Source: Pegoplata infirma
Lineage: Eukaryota > Arthropoda > Insecta > Diptera > Anthomyiidae
Assembly (NCBI GenBank): GCA_963921195.1
Contig: OY992536.1
Location: 322,293,038-322,357,037, forward strand
Length of the DNA: 64,000 nt
Direction of reading: 5' to 3'
A program made the translations under genes and the position numbers. Below the pieces are notes generated by a model that made no database searches, was not told the origin of the DNA, and saw only the letters and a list, made by a program, of their open reading frames with translations. Below, one piece after another: positions 45,600 through 56,978 of the stretch; position 1 is the first letter of the stretch; each line of letters opens with the position of its first letter.

Positions 45600-46578
45600 A
45601 GAATAGATTAACCCAATATCTGCCTTGTTTTTGGGCCATTTTAAAAACACAAAAACAAATACATAAGTATAAAATGTTTGCTTAACGTTTTATTTCTTAT
45701 ATAGTTTTTCGAATTCTCATTTTGTTTATAGTTTTATGTATACAAAAGGTTTATAATCAACTTTATAAAAATGTCTTAAAAGGAAGGTCTTTCACAGGGC
45801 ACCAGCCTATTGTCCTGAAACTTGCACATAGGAAAGAGGGGAGCAAAATAAGAGTTACCTGTTTTTTTATAGCTGTCCAATCTCACATTTAGCGGGTCAA
45901 AGAGGAGGGGGGGGGGAAAACGTGATTTTTTTTCGTTTTTTGAGGACTTGTCCCATTTTTTCAAAAGAAACTATATGAACATTTTATACAGGTCGAAAGT
46001 TTTTTTGAAGACCTATCCAATGGTGTATAGGTCGTGTCCAAATACGGCTTCGTTAAGTTCGTTATTGTCAAAAATGTATAATCGTTGGGATAGTATGTAT
46101 GGAGATGTAAAAAAAACAGGTAACTCTTATTTTCCCCCCCTCATTCCTATATTAAAGTTTCAGGACGGTCGGTGGGTGCCCTTTGAAAGGCCTTCCTTGT
46201 TAGTGACTTTGTCTTAACGGCGTAAATATATTTGGTACAGTTTAAAGAAACATTTTTTTATACTATTTAAAAAAAAAATGCTTTTTTTAATTATTTATTT
46301 TTAAAAAATGTGTTGTTTTTAATTAATTTTTTTAAATTATACAATTCAAAATTTTAATTGTTTTCAATTTATTTTTATTTAAATTTTTAACGAAATATGT
46401 TTTTATTTCGACCTTTTAATTTTCAAATAAATTAAGCGCAATGATCAGGCTCGAGGTCCATATAAGTGTTTAAATAAAATTTTAAAATTGTTCACTTAGT
46501 TGACGCAAGCAAATTTGACCTTAGAGATCATAGTATAGTTGTCGTGATCATGTCGCAACCATATTTTTTTTCTGCGTG
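45600..46578. mobile_element. AT-rich element family E, copy with MITE insertion
   Basis: CATAAGTATAAAATG, GAATTCTCATTTTGTTTATAG, AATCAACTTTATAAA and, after the MITE, GTCTTAACGGCGTAAATAT match 58620-58800 in order. The right end TTTTTTTCTGCGTG is a decayed TIR. Confidence 0.65.
45779..46199. mobile_element. MITE with AAGGAAGG TIR, duplication TTA
   Basis: ~95-bp inverted ends (AAAGGAAGGTCTTTCACAGG.., AATAAGAGTTACCTGTTTTT and complement). TTA on both sides (45776-45778, 46200-46202). The empty site is at about 58754-58765. The TIR start resembles the neighbour at 44999, suggesting one superfamily. Two frames of 62 and 89 codons read the two arms. Confidence 0.85.
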
Positions 46579-46579
46579 A

Positions 46580-47651
46580 AGTTTTACTGGGTATCCGAAA
46601 TTTGTAAAGTGTTGGGATACTAAGATCTTCACATATTTGAGAATATAGTGACTTATCATGCGACCCTCGTATTCTTTTTTGTAATTTTATGTCTGTCTAT
46701 TTGTATTTAGTAATCAATTTAAACATTGAGTTAGCAGTTTTATGTTAAAAACATGATTTTTTATGTCTGCTTTAAAAAAAGTATCCAGATTACTTGGGAT
46801 ACCCTACTTGGTGGATATTGCGTACTGTTTTTGGTTAAACTTTTTTTATATCTTAATTAATGTTTTGCACTACAAGAGGCGTCATTAAACTGTTTGTTCA
46901 TTTTGCATTTTTCAGTTAAATTCATTGGCTGCTCATTTTTCTTAATTTGATGATTTGTTTTTTTTTTTCTAAAAATGTATTTTAATTTTAATTACTTTAA
47001 AGTAGGAACATTGAAGTCTTTCTTATTTTATGTCTGCATTTAAGTCATGACATGATTTTATATTTATGTTTCTTTTTGATGTTACAATAGAGGTGTTTTA
47101 GCCATGTTTTTTTTTTTTCATCGCCTTTAAATTCTCCTAACTATATCTTTTGGTTGGCTAATAGGAGTGGTCATTTTCTATGGTGTGACACTAACAATTG
47201 TTTATGGTTGAATTTCCATTATATAGTCAATTTCTATTCTTCCTAACTTATTTAGTGTTTGGCTGCAGCTGCTGTTCCTTGACTGCTGCTGCCGCTGCTG
47301 TCTCTTCTTAAGTTTTTTTTTCGCTTGGAGGGATAATGGAGCCGCCAGTCGTTTTCTATTTAAGTTTTGTAGAAGTTTGTGATTAGATTTATTTATGTGC
47401 GTATTTGTAACTAATTGGCAGAAAGTTAACTTAACTCTAAAATAAAGTTGTTAAACCATTGTCAAAGTCTTGTCTCGTCCTGTCAGTTCTTTGACTCATG
47501 GCTGATTTAGTATTGATGTACAACTTTTAGAGACTAAAAAAAAAATGTCTTGTGCTTCGTAGTTTTGTTAAATGATCTACATACAGATTGGCATTGTTTG
47601 GCATTTTCTAAGTACAGTGAGGTCTGGCTTATATAAGTTTTTCCGATTCTA
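46580..47651. other. Unique-looking DNA with a CTG/CAG-rich tract
   Basis: Higher complexity than surrounding DNA, no repeats matched. 47265-47305 is rich in CTG (GCTGCAGCTGCTGTTCC, GACTGCTGCTGCCGCTGCTG), like opa repeats of fly genes. No long frame surrounds it. It may be intronic. Confidence 0.45.
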
Positions 47652-47711
47652 CACTAAAAAAAACGTGGGTATTCAACACTAAAAATTTAATTAATGAGCT
47701 ATTGTTTTAGT

Positions 47712-49200
47712 TAGGGTTGCCATTCGTACTGTTTTAAACAGTACATGTACTGTTTTTTATAAAAAGTACTGTTTTATGCACACCACCTAAAACAGTACGC
47801 AAAAGTACTGTTTTTTAAAGCGTGTACTGTTTTTGTACTGTTTTTTTATACTCATCACCAAAATATAAAATTTTTCGAAAAAAGTTTCATATTTGACAAA
47901 ATTTTAATCCAATTTTTAAAAAGGAGTTAAATGCAATTAAATTTTATGCCACTCTCAAAAAGAAAAATTATTTAAAAAATGGGAAACTTAACTAAATTCA
48001 ATAATGATTTATCTATTGCCATGTTTTCCTTCTTTTTATATAAATTTTTATGAAAAATAAGAAAAAGAAAAAACTAGAAAATGGAGAAAAAATATTTTAT
48101 TGAGTATATCTCATTTAAAGTTTCGATTGCGGGCAGACCCCATTGAGTTCGGAACCCATGGGTACAGACCACCTTAGGTCCAGTCCCATTGGGTCTTTTA
48201 AGGATCGTCATAGATTTTGATTCAATATTTTTGTCCTTTTCGCTCTACCTTGCTTGGTTTTTAAGATACTGGAATTTAAGGGCCCAGAAGGGTCTTTAGA
48301 ATCTTAACGGGATAACTAAAAACTATTACAAGGAGGGATTAAGACGGTCGTCTAAAGAGCTACAAAAATGTATTTGTAATTTTTTTTTTGTTTCGGCAAT
48401 ATTTTCTGAGAAATGAGCATTTTTAAATTTTGGGGAATGCCCAAATTTTTAGATTCAAATTGAGGAGTCCATACAAGAGGACCGAAGATTCTTCAGAGAT
48501 TCTTAGAACTGGAAATGAACACTTTTTTGCTCTTTCTGGCTTAGTTTTTGAAACTTTTCCGTTTTTGAAACAGTTTTTTGAAAAAATAATTTTCCTCAAA
48601 TTGCATAAAATTTACTAAACCTGAAGAAAAAACTTCATCAATTCTAAGAAGATAAATATGATGAACTAATTGGTTGCAAACTATGTCAAAGAAATTTCCA
48701 AATTTTTTTTTAAATTTTACTAAATTGTGAAAAAAAAAATATTTTCCCAAAAATTAGTTAGGCCTTTGTTTGAGTGCAATAATACCGATTTCGCGTTTGC
48801 TTTTTAAAGTCGTGTTGTAATTAAAACACTGTTTTATGGATTTTTTCATATGTTTTTGATAGGAAGATAGGTGTTTTAGTTAAGCGAAAGCAAAGACTAC
48901 AAAAGCTTTGCAAGTAAGATATCGCGGCAACTAAGACAAATGCTCTAAAAAGTCAATCGCAATTTATTTCAACACTGATAAAATAAATTTGAGACGGTTT
49001 ACCTAAAGTGTTCCCCCGTTCTGTAAACAGTCTTTTATGATCGTTTTGGCTGAAATCTGTTTGAAATCATGGTAAAAGGGCTAAGTTTTTGTAGTTTGAT
49101 ATAAAATAAAACTTCTAAAAAAGTACTGTTTTTATTTGCAATGTACTGTTTTTTGAGACCAAATGTACTGTTATTCCCTATTTCAAATCTGGCAACCCTA
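47712..49200. mobile_element. hAT-like element, 8-bp duplication GTTTTAGT
   Basis: Ends TAGGGTTGCCATTCG and CTGGCAACCCTA. GTTTTAGT exact on both sides (47704-47711, 49201-49208). Near each end GTACTGTTTT recurs on both strands. The interior (48120-48760) has moderately complex text and short frames without motifs. No transposase. Confidence 0.92.
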
Positions 49201-49275
49201 GTTTTAGTCCAAAATGATCTAGTGCAGGAATTGGTAATCAATACTAAAATTTGTTACTAATATTATTCAAAACCA

Positions 49276-50156
49276 CACTCAAAAAAATACGTTAGTAGAT
49301 TTACTATTTTTTTTTTGCTAATGCTAGTTAGCTAACTTTATGCAAATTTTTAGTTGAGATTAGCATGTTAGCAAAAAATTCTTGTAAACTTCATTTAGCA
49401 CATTAGCAATTTTAAACAAACGTTGAACTAATTTCTTTTGCTAAGATTTGAAATTGAGTTGACAACATTTTTACAAGATTTTTTGCTAACATTAGCAAAA
49501 ATAAATGGTAAATTTTTTTTATTTTCAGAAAACTTAAAATGGCTCTATCTCGGAAACTAAGCCAGATAGAGCAAAATGGAGGGCATTTTTGGTTCTTAGA
49601 ATCTCTATACTTTCGCGGGTCGTCTTCACATGTGTGGACCCTAATGGGCCCTAACTTTGGATCCAAAAAAGTTAGCATTCCCGAAAATTTTAAAATGCTC
49701 ATATCTCGGTAAATATTGCCGGTAAATATTTGTAGCTCTCTCGGTAAATATTTGTAGCTCTCAATACGTAGAACAAGACCGCAAAATAGTCAAAAGCTCT
49801 CCGAGTAATATTTTTGAAGTTGTCGAGTTTTTTAATTCTCAAGACCCCAGTGGTCCCCTATAATCACGTATCTCAAAAACTAAGCAAGGTAGAGCGAAAC
49901 GGACACAAATTTTGGATCAAAAACTATGACGATTTTTAAGGAACCCAACTAGGTCTAGGCCCATCGGGGTCTGGACCTATCGGGTCCGAACCCAATGGGG
50001 TCCTCAAATGTGTCAAAAAAAAAAATTTGTTAACTAATTATTGGCAAAACATTTTTGCTAACTTTAGCAAAAAAATTGTGGGTTCAAAATCAGCAAATTT
50101 TCTTGTAGGTTTACAAGCTTTTTTTGCTAACATTACAGTTTTTTTTTTTTTGAGTG
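49276..50156. mobile_element. CACTCAAAAAAATAC-TIR element, CA duplication
   Basis: Starts CACTCAAAAAAATACG and ends TTTTTTTTTTTTGAGTG, CA on both sides. Repeated TTTGCTAACATTAGCAAAA-like words form dyads near both ends. The middle has GGTCTAGGCCCATCGGGGTC, similar to 48130-48210. Confidence 0.7.
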
Positions 50157-50252
50157 CAGTTTAAATTACTAATTTTAGTACTCTGAAGATACTAAAATCT
50201 ACTGTACAACTGGTAATTAGTAACTTATTAGTAGATTTGGATACCAAATCTA

Positions 50253-51741
50253 CACACAGAAAATAGATTCAGTTGTTGCAACTGAATTGTTTGCCAACTG
50301 AATTTTTGCGGTTGCACCAACTATCACAATATTCAGTTGCCTCTACTGTCAATTCAGTTGTCTCTACCGGTAAATATCTATCATAAGAACCGAATATTTT
50401 TATATTAAAATTGACATTGGTTATAGTGATCGAATTTTAAAAAGCGTTATATAGTTGTACCAATCAATATTTTTTCAAACTGTTTCTTTTGAAATAAAAA
50501 TTTTTAATATTTTTTTCTAGCAATTTTACTAATTTATTTGATTGTAAAATATTTATAATTTAAAAAGTGAAATAAATACATACAATAGAAAAAATAAATT
50601 AAAATTGATAATTCTGATAGAAAAAATTTAACAAATAAGAATTTTTCTAAAAAAAAAATGTTGCAGATTCTGCGAGACTTTCTAGATCAAAAATAACTCG
50701 AAGTCAAAATATATCTCTTAAGAAAACATGCCAATGAAAATATCAAAAAAATATCTCAGGCTTCTAGAATTTTTTTATGGAAACATATCGCAGAATTCTA
50801 GAATTTTTTAATAGAAAAAAAAGGAAAAGTCTCAAATTCTGAAATTTTTCATATATAAAAAATTTTTCAGATTTGGAGAAAAAGTCTCAGGTTCTGAAAA
50901 ATTTTTCCTACAGAAAAAGTCTCAGATTTTTAGTAATTTTTCCTATAGAAAATGTCTCCGATTCTGAGAATAGTTTTGGATGAACCTTTCTTAATTTCAA
51001 TATTCCGGCATTTACAAACCTTATATTTGTTTGTTGTTGGCTCAAAAACGATTTTATTGTCGACTTCTGGGTAAAACATCATTTTTAGCATCTGCATTAA
51101 AGTTCCGTGTGCAAATACCTAAAATAAGATTTATTTATTTAAATTGATTGCATTTCGGTAGTGGCATCAACTTACCGTCAAAATTTGTAACACTTTTTAC
51201 GAAATTTTACATGAATTTGATTTAAAAATTTAAAAAACGTCTGAACACAATCACATTTTTGTTTTAAATGATTACTATTTTATTTTTTTGACGTAAAACG
51301 TTTTGTAATTGAAATGAAATCCTAACGACCAATTATTAGTTAAGAATACCAATACAAATTTATAATTTAGTCAAATTTTTCAAAAATAAAAAATTATTGA
51401 AAATTTGGTTAAGTTAACCAACATTTTCAGTTGTGGATACTATTACCTAATGTTTTTGGAATTTAAACAAATGATTTTTGGTCGAGAGGGAAAATAAAGA
51501 CTAAAAGAAACGGTTGTACTTACTAAATATTTTTCAAAAACTTTATTAGTTTTTTGTTTGGGTAAATTAACCAAATTATTAGTTGTTGATACATCCATTC
51601 GGTCACGATTGAAAATTAATTATTACTACTGTTATCTATTTGGTATGGTGATAAAAAATTTACAATAACATCTAAAAATGTATAAGATTTATCAAAATTC
51701 CGTTTTCATAATGGAATTCCAACTAAACATTTCTCTGTGTG
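50253..51741. mobile_element. CACACAG-TIR element, sister of the satellite carrier
   Basis: Starts CACACAGAAAATAGATTCAG and ends CATTTCTCTGTGTG, TA on both sides (50251-50252, 51742-51743). CCAACTATCACAATATTCAG parallels the 38297 element. It carries only a short decayed repeat zone at 50640-50975. Confidence 0.75.
50640..50975. repeat. Decayed 35-bp-type repeats
   Basis: Words GTCTCAGATTTT, ACAGAAAAAGTCTCAG and AATGTCTCCGATTCTGAG at roughly 35-bp spacing. About eight poor copies. Confidence 0.7.
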
Positions 51742-51894
51742 TACTAATACGTGTCTAATTAATTTTTGATCTGAACAACATATCCAAATTTCAAGAATAT
51801 CGGAGGGTGACACTGGGGAGACTTTCCTTGTAAGCGATATTTCGTCTTACTCAAAAGTTACAGTATTTAAAAGTTAAAAGGTAAAACTAAATAA

Positions 51895-52400
51895 AAACAA
51901 GTTAGAGTGTTAAATTCGGCTGTGCCGAATCTTTTTTACCTTTCAAAATGTAAAATAATTAAAAAAAAAAAATTGTCAGGGGCGTTTTTTTTTTGGGGGG
52001 GGGGATGTTTGTGGGGGATATTAAGAGCACCTTCCCATATCGAGAAATATACCAAATGTTTCATGTATTTAACAAAAATACAAAGATACAAAAAACATGT
52101 AAAAAAAGTTTATTTTTTCAGAGGTTTTTTCCCCCTGACCTGATTTTGTCCATTCACGAACTTGATCTGCCTTTGAACATGAGACATATTTGTGCCAAAC
52201 TTCAGGAGTCTAGCTGTTTTATTTTGGACTGCATCGTGTTATCTACAGACAGACAGACGGACGGACATTTATAGAATGTCTTAGAATCGATCACGGATCA
52301 ATAATACACATACTTAATGGGGTCCCCGACCGATATTTCGATGCGTTACAAACGGAATGACAAAGTGAGTATACCCCCGTACTGCGGTTGGAGGGTATAC
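51895..52400 (-). mobile_element. DINE-like element, family A', complete and short
   Basis: AACAAGTTAGAGTGTTAAA, TTCGGCTGTGCCGAA, a G-run near 51998, ACAGACAGACGGACGG, GACATTTATAGAATG, CGATATTTCGATGCG, TTACAAACGGAATGAC, GGTTGGAGGGTATAC. Frames of 78 and 93 codons are incidental. Confidence 0.8.
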
Positions 52401-52619
52401 AACATTTTTTATTTTTTTGAAAGGTAACAACACTTTTTTGTGTCTAGATAAAAGTTTTCGTACAGAACATGTTGATAATTTTTACTACTTTGAAAGGTCA
52501 CATCACGTACATTAGTTTAAAACAAAAATGGTGGTCGTGGCGTAAATATTGCGCCCGCCAGCCACATCCAAAATTGGCCCATCTCTGGACTAAAAATCGA
52601 ATTTAACCCACTATGAAAA

Positions 52620-53872
52620 AAAACACCCCCATTGTCATTCCGTAACACCTCAAAATATCGGTCTAGGATCCCATAAAGGATATATTTTCATGATTCTCGA
52701 TCGATTTTAAGTCGATCTAGCGATGTCCGCCCATCCGTCTGTCTGTTGAAAACACGCTAACTTTCGAAAGACATTTTAAATTTACGGCGGCGGGTTGGTA
52801 TTGAATTCCAGCAAAATCGGTCTACACCATTTACATATGTAATTCGTAAAAGATCAATTGTAATTCGAATATTCTACTTGTAATTCGAAGATTCCATTTG
52901 TAATTCGAAGACTCCATTTGTAATTAGAAGATTCCATTTGTAATTTGAATGCTCCAATTGTAATTCGAAGATTCCAATTGTTATTCGTAAAAGATCAATT
53001 GTAATTCGAAAAAGATCAATTGGAATCTTCGAGTTACAATTGATCTTTTTCAAATTACAATTGATCTTTTACGAATTACAATTGATGTTTTACGAATTAC
53101 AATTGATCTTTTTCGAATTACAATTGATCTTTTACGAATTACAATTGATCTTTTACGAATTACAATTAATCTTTTGCGAATTACAATTGATCGTTTACGA
53201 ATTACAATTGATCGTTTACGAATTACAATTGATCTTTTTCGAATTACAATTGATCTTTTACGAATTACAATTGATCTTTTACGAATTACAATTGATCTTT
53301 TTCAAATTACAATTGATCTTTTACGAATTACAATTGGAATCTTCGAATTACAATTGGAGTATTCGAATTACAAATGGAATCTTCGAATTACAATTGATCT
53401 TTTTCGAATTTCATCTGCAAATGGTGTAGTGGTTCAAAAGTCATAAGCGAAATTGTGAATTTTGGCAAGGATATTTCACGAATTAACGTGTTACAATACA
53501 CGTTAACTTTCGGATAACGTATCTAAGGTTCAAAAGTTATGAGCAAAACCGTGAATTTCAGATTGGTGTCACCTTAAATTTACATGAAAGAACCGCTTTA
53601 AAAACGTTGGTAAGACACAAAATATTTTACAAAGTTTTTTGTTACTCAAAAATATTTTTACACATAAAAAACAAAATTTACAATCAAAAAGATTTTTCAC
53701 TAAAAAAAAAAATTTACACTCAAAAAAATATTTTGTAATTTTTTTCAGTTTTTTACTCAAAATAAAATATTTCTAATCAAAATTTTTAATTTTTTACTAT
53801 CACTTAAAAAGGACATATAGGAGGGTATTCATAGATTCAGCCAAGTCGAATTTAACTTTACTACTTGTTTCA
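52620..53872 (+). mobile_element. DINE-like element, family A'', with 21-bp minisatellite insertion
   Basis: CATTGTCATTCCGTAAC, GGTCTAGGATCCCATAAAG, GATCTAGCGATGTCC, GAAAACACGCTAACTTTC, then after the insertion GTGGTTCAAAAGTCATAAGC and ACTCAAAAATATTTTTACAC. Ends GGAGGGTATTCATAG, CCAAGTCGAATTTAAC, CTACTTGTTT. Confidence 0.8.
52825..53426. mobile_element. 602-bp element built of 21-bp repeats in two orientations
   Basis: Ends CACCATTTACA and TGCAAATGGTG with TA on both sides. The uninterrupted host text GGTCTAGTGG is at 60775. Inside, 21-bp units (GATCTTTTACGAATTACAAT+T) run rightward from about 53030. Their complements fill 52848-53030, so the whole is a fold-back of minisatellite. The 129-codon frame with repeated FYELQLI is this array read as protein (21 bp is 7 codons) and not a gene. 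Confidence 0.85.
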
Positions 53873-53989
53873 TATAAAATGCTCAATGAAATCGATTTCA
53901 TTAAATCATAAAGAGAGGATTTTTGTGTTTTTTTATCGCCACCTTCTAGAAGCCATTTGCCCTACAATTGTCTCGGAGTCGCTCCTAGA

Positions 53990-54440
53990 GAGCGAAAATT
54001 TTAACAAACACACTCCATATGAAACAAACCTATTCACATGAAATTAGCTCCCATCGCTCTAACTGTCCCAAGGATGCCCCTAGAGGAGTTAAATCTTTTT
54101 CTCAAAACATATCTTCAATCCTTAAGGCGGTCTCCATACAATTTTTTTTTTATAATCTTGTTTAATTAATTCAGCTCCTACTAGAGATGGGCGCGTGAGT
54201 GAATTTTGACTCACGCACTCAAACAGCTCAAAACAATCACGAAAACTCACGAAACAAAAATTACTCACGCACGAAACTATTATTTCTAATCACGTGCACA
54301 CAAGATCACGTGCACTCACGATCACGTGAGTAAAAGTAAGTTTCACGATCACGCGTGAATCACGAAAATTCGTGTCACGCGCGCATCTCTGGCTCATACC
54401 GCTCCCATGGTGCCTTCTAAAGAATTATTCTAAAATTTTA
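53990..54440 (+). mobile_element. Fragment of the GTCGGTC/GGAGCC fold-back family
   Basis: GCTCCCATCGCTCTAACTG, CTTAAGGCGGTCTCCATAC and TTCAGCTCCTAC..CCGCTCCCATGGTGCC resemble arms of 27306-29259. Interrupted by the hAT-like MITE at 54182-54391. Confidence 0.55.
54182..54391. mobile_element. 210-bp hAT-like MITE of CACG words
   Basis: Ends TAGAGATGGGCGCGTGAG and GTCACGCGCGCATCTCTG. Flanks GCTCCTAC and GCTCATAC agree at 7 of 8 bases. The body is almost wholly ACTCACG, ATCACGTG and TCACGAAA words in both orientations. Confidence 0.85.
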
Positions 54441-55844
54441 CTGTCAAAGAGTCATTTAAAGTCTGAGATTTTTTCTTAGGTTCATATCATAAAAATTAGT
54501 TTTTATAATTTTTTTTTTCATAATACCATAATTTTTTATAATTTCAAGTGAAAAAAAAACATTAATTAACACCATAAATTGCAAAAATAAACGAAATATC
54601 CTGTTTAAAAAATTATTAAGAAAAAAAATTTATTGAACCTGAAGAAAAGAAAATCATATTTTCATAAGATTTCTTTTTGATTGAAAATGATGGTTGGTTA
54701 TTGTACTCGTAAATTATTGAAACATTTACTAAAGAAAATTTCATACAAGTAATCGAAGACCATTAAAAAAAGGAAAAGACATTTTTTATGACATTTATGA
54801 TAAAAGAAAATTGGAAAGAAATGAACTGGAGGAATGGGAAACAAAATAAAAAAAGGAACAATTTCAGACATCAAATCTTTTTTATTTATTTATAATTTAT
54901 ATATTCTTTTGTAGCACTTCCTATCAATTTTTTTTTTTCTACAAGGCATTGTAAAGGATACCAGCCTGAATTGGGAGGTTTATTGAAATGAAAAGAAAGT
55001 TTTTTTTTGTTATTTTTTTAATGGGGGAAAATATGGTTGATGAAAATAATAAAAAGAATGCAAAAAAAAAAACTGATGAATTTATACATAAAGTGAAGGT
55101 GTATGATACAATATGACAGTAAAGACATAATATGTTGTGGGAAAGGGGGTGTTCTATGTTTTTTATAAAGCCCAGAGAGAGAGAAAAAAAAAGAAATGAA
55201 AAGTGAAGGGCTATCCTGTCGAAGCATTCATCAAAAAATGGAAACTAATTTCCTGTCAGTTGTTTGCGGAATATTGCCACTTTTTTTTTATACAAACCAT
55301 GTTTTTTTTTTGCCACAATACAACAGTAAAAACATTTCAAAACTCATTCATGCGCAGATTTTATGATACAATATTTCTCATACTCCTTTTTTTATATTTG
55401 CTATGGAATTGGTACTATCAAATAAATTGTTTTTTTAAACTTCATAATTCTCACCCACACATATATGTCGATTGGAGTGAGCTGGAAATGATAAAAAACT
55501 AAATTTTAAATTGAATTGCCATTTAAATTCGTAAACACTAATTTGCCTAAAAGTATGCAATATTGTAAGAAAAAGATTCATTTCTGATCTGAAATCACAA
55601 AAAAATATAAAAAATCTGAATACAAGATGTCTGTTTTTATAATTTAAATTCATTAATATATACAATGCCATACAAAGAATTGAAAATAAATTTTAATCAT
55701 GGAAAACGCGGTTTCAGCGATTTTTTTTATTAAAACTCCTCCGATGAAGAAAGTGGTTACAGCATTCACCAAAATAATAGGTGAATAATTGAATGTTTTT
55801 TCAATCAAACACTTTTCAATTTTGATCGCAAAATTTATAATTTT
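54440..55844. other. AT-rich DNA, no gene assigned
   Basis: Mostly unique. 55200-55500 holds a 99-codon plus frame with an aromatic, Ile/Leu-rich stretch but no motif and no ATG in good context. 55700-55840 shows weak similarity to element family D. Confidence 0.35.
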
Positions 55845-55915
55845 TATACCCTCCACTCTACACTCAAAAGAAAAACTCTGTCAAAAAATCTGTAAAACGA
55901 CTTTCAATTTGAATT

Positions 55916-56543
55916 CCCGAGTAAAAAAGTTCCTATATAATTGTATATAATTTTATAAACATCATATATGATTAAATAGAATTATATAGAATTTGATGCG
56001 AAAAATGAGTCGATAAAACTATATAAAATTTGATCAATGTTTCATATATTTTGATAAATTTTATATATAATTTTATGCGAAATTTGGACCCCTATTTTTA
56101 TATAATAATAGCAAAATTATATAATTAGATATAATTATATAAAAATATATAAAATTGTATAAAACTGTATAAAACTATATAAAACTATATAAAGTTACAT
56201 AAAATTATATATAATTATATATAATTAAAACAAAATTTTATGATTTATATAAAACTTGATATAATTTTTTGTAACTTTATAAAATTATATATTGTTTTAT
56301 ATAATTTGATATAGTTGTATATAATTATATCTGATTATATAAATTTGCTTTTGTTATATAAAAATAGGGGTCCAAATTTCCCATAAAATTATATAAAAAA
56401 TTTATCAAAACACAAGTAACATTGATAAAATTTTATATGGTTTTATCGACTCATTTTTCGCATCAAATTCTATATAATTTTATATAATCATATATGATGT
56501 TTATAAAATTATATACAATTATATAGGAACTTTTTTACTCGGG
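55916..56543. mobile_element. 628-bp AT-rich palindrome
   Basis: Ends CCCGAGTAAAAAAGTTCC and GGAACTTTTTTACTCGGG, perfect over 18 bp. Inner mirrored blocks include GCGAAAAATGAGTCGATAAA, ATTTGGACCCCTATTTTTAT and their complements. The centre is full of TATATAA words. Confidence 0.85.
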
Positions 56544-56704
56544 TTAGCAATCTTTTAGCAGATTGTTCTGCTGAGAAGGATATTTTTACTAAAATCTCTG
56601 TCATTCAGTTTAAGAAAAAAAAAAACAGACATTTTACTATGTTTATACTGATTTTGTTTGCTGAATTTCATTATTTTTTCAAGAAATTTTTTTTATATAA
56701 AAAA

Positions 56705-56850
56705 AAGCAGAACAGTTTGTTCTGCTGAAATCAGCAGATTGCTCTGCTGAAATCAGCAGATTATTCTGCTCATATCAGCAGATGGTTCTGCTAAAATCAG
56801 CAGATTTTTCTGCTAAAATCAGCAGATATTTCTGCTAAAATCAGATTTCT
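56705..56850. repeat. 22-bp dyad repeats, ~6 copies
   Basis: Unit CAGCAGATTTTTCTGCTAAAAT with variants in the middle (TTGC, TTAT, TGGT, TATT). Each contains AGCAGA..TCTGCT, an inverted pair. Confidence 0.85.
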
Positions 56851-56904
56851 CTGCTGTCGAACAACACACATGTCTAATAACTAAAACGCCAGAAGAAAGT
56901 ATAA

Positions 56905-56978
56905 GCTTCCGTAGCGTAGTGGTTAAGAAGTGTACTTTCAAATCGGAAGGTGGCGAGTTCGATACTGGCTGGCGGCGT
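56905..56978 (+). tRNA. tRNA-like sequence (pseudo-tRNA or SINE head)
   Basis: Reads GCTTCCGTAGCGTAGTGGTT, then AAGAAGTGTACTTTCAAATC, GGAAGGTGGCGAGTTCGATA, CTGGCTGGCGGCG. TAGCGTAGTGG fits a Pol III A box and GAGTTCGATACTGGC a B box and T-arm. A T-run at 56982-56990 could terminate Pol III. The acceptor stem (GCTTCCG against GGCGGCG) does not pair properly and the anticodon arm is irregular, so no anticodon is assigned. It lies inside a transposon. Probably a captured or decayed tRNA. Confidence 0.5.

Larger units (their letters stand above)
47652..51760. mobile_element. Host segment with TACTAAAATT words, three insertions
   Basis: Starts CACTAAAAAAAACGTGGG. Pieces GGTAATCAATACTAAAAT, ACTAATTTTAGTACTC and AACTGGTAATTAGTAAC lie between insertions at 47712, 49276 and 50253. 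The right terminus is not defined. Confidence 0.4.

Noticed and set aside
45948..46217. 89-codon frame near poly-G
   Set aside because: Reads one arm and the centre of a TTA-flanked MITE.
53040..53429. 129-codon frame with repeated ELQLIFY motif
   Set aside because: It is a 21-bp minisatellite read in frame; 21 is a multiple of three, so the frame stays open by arithmetic.
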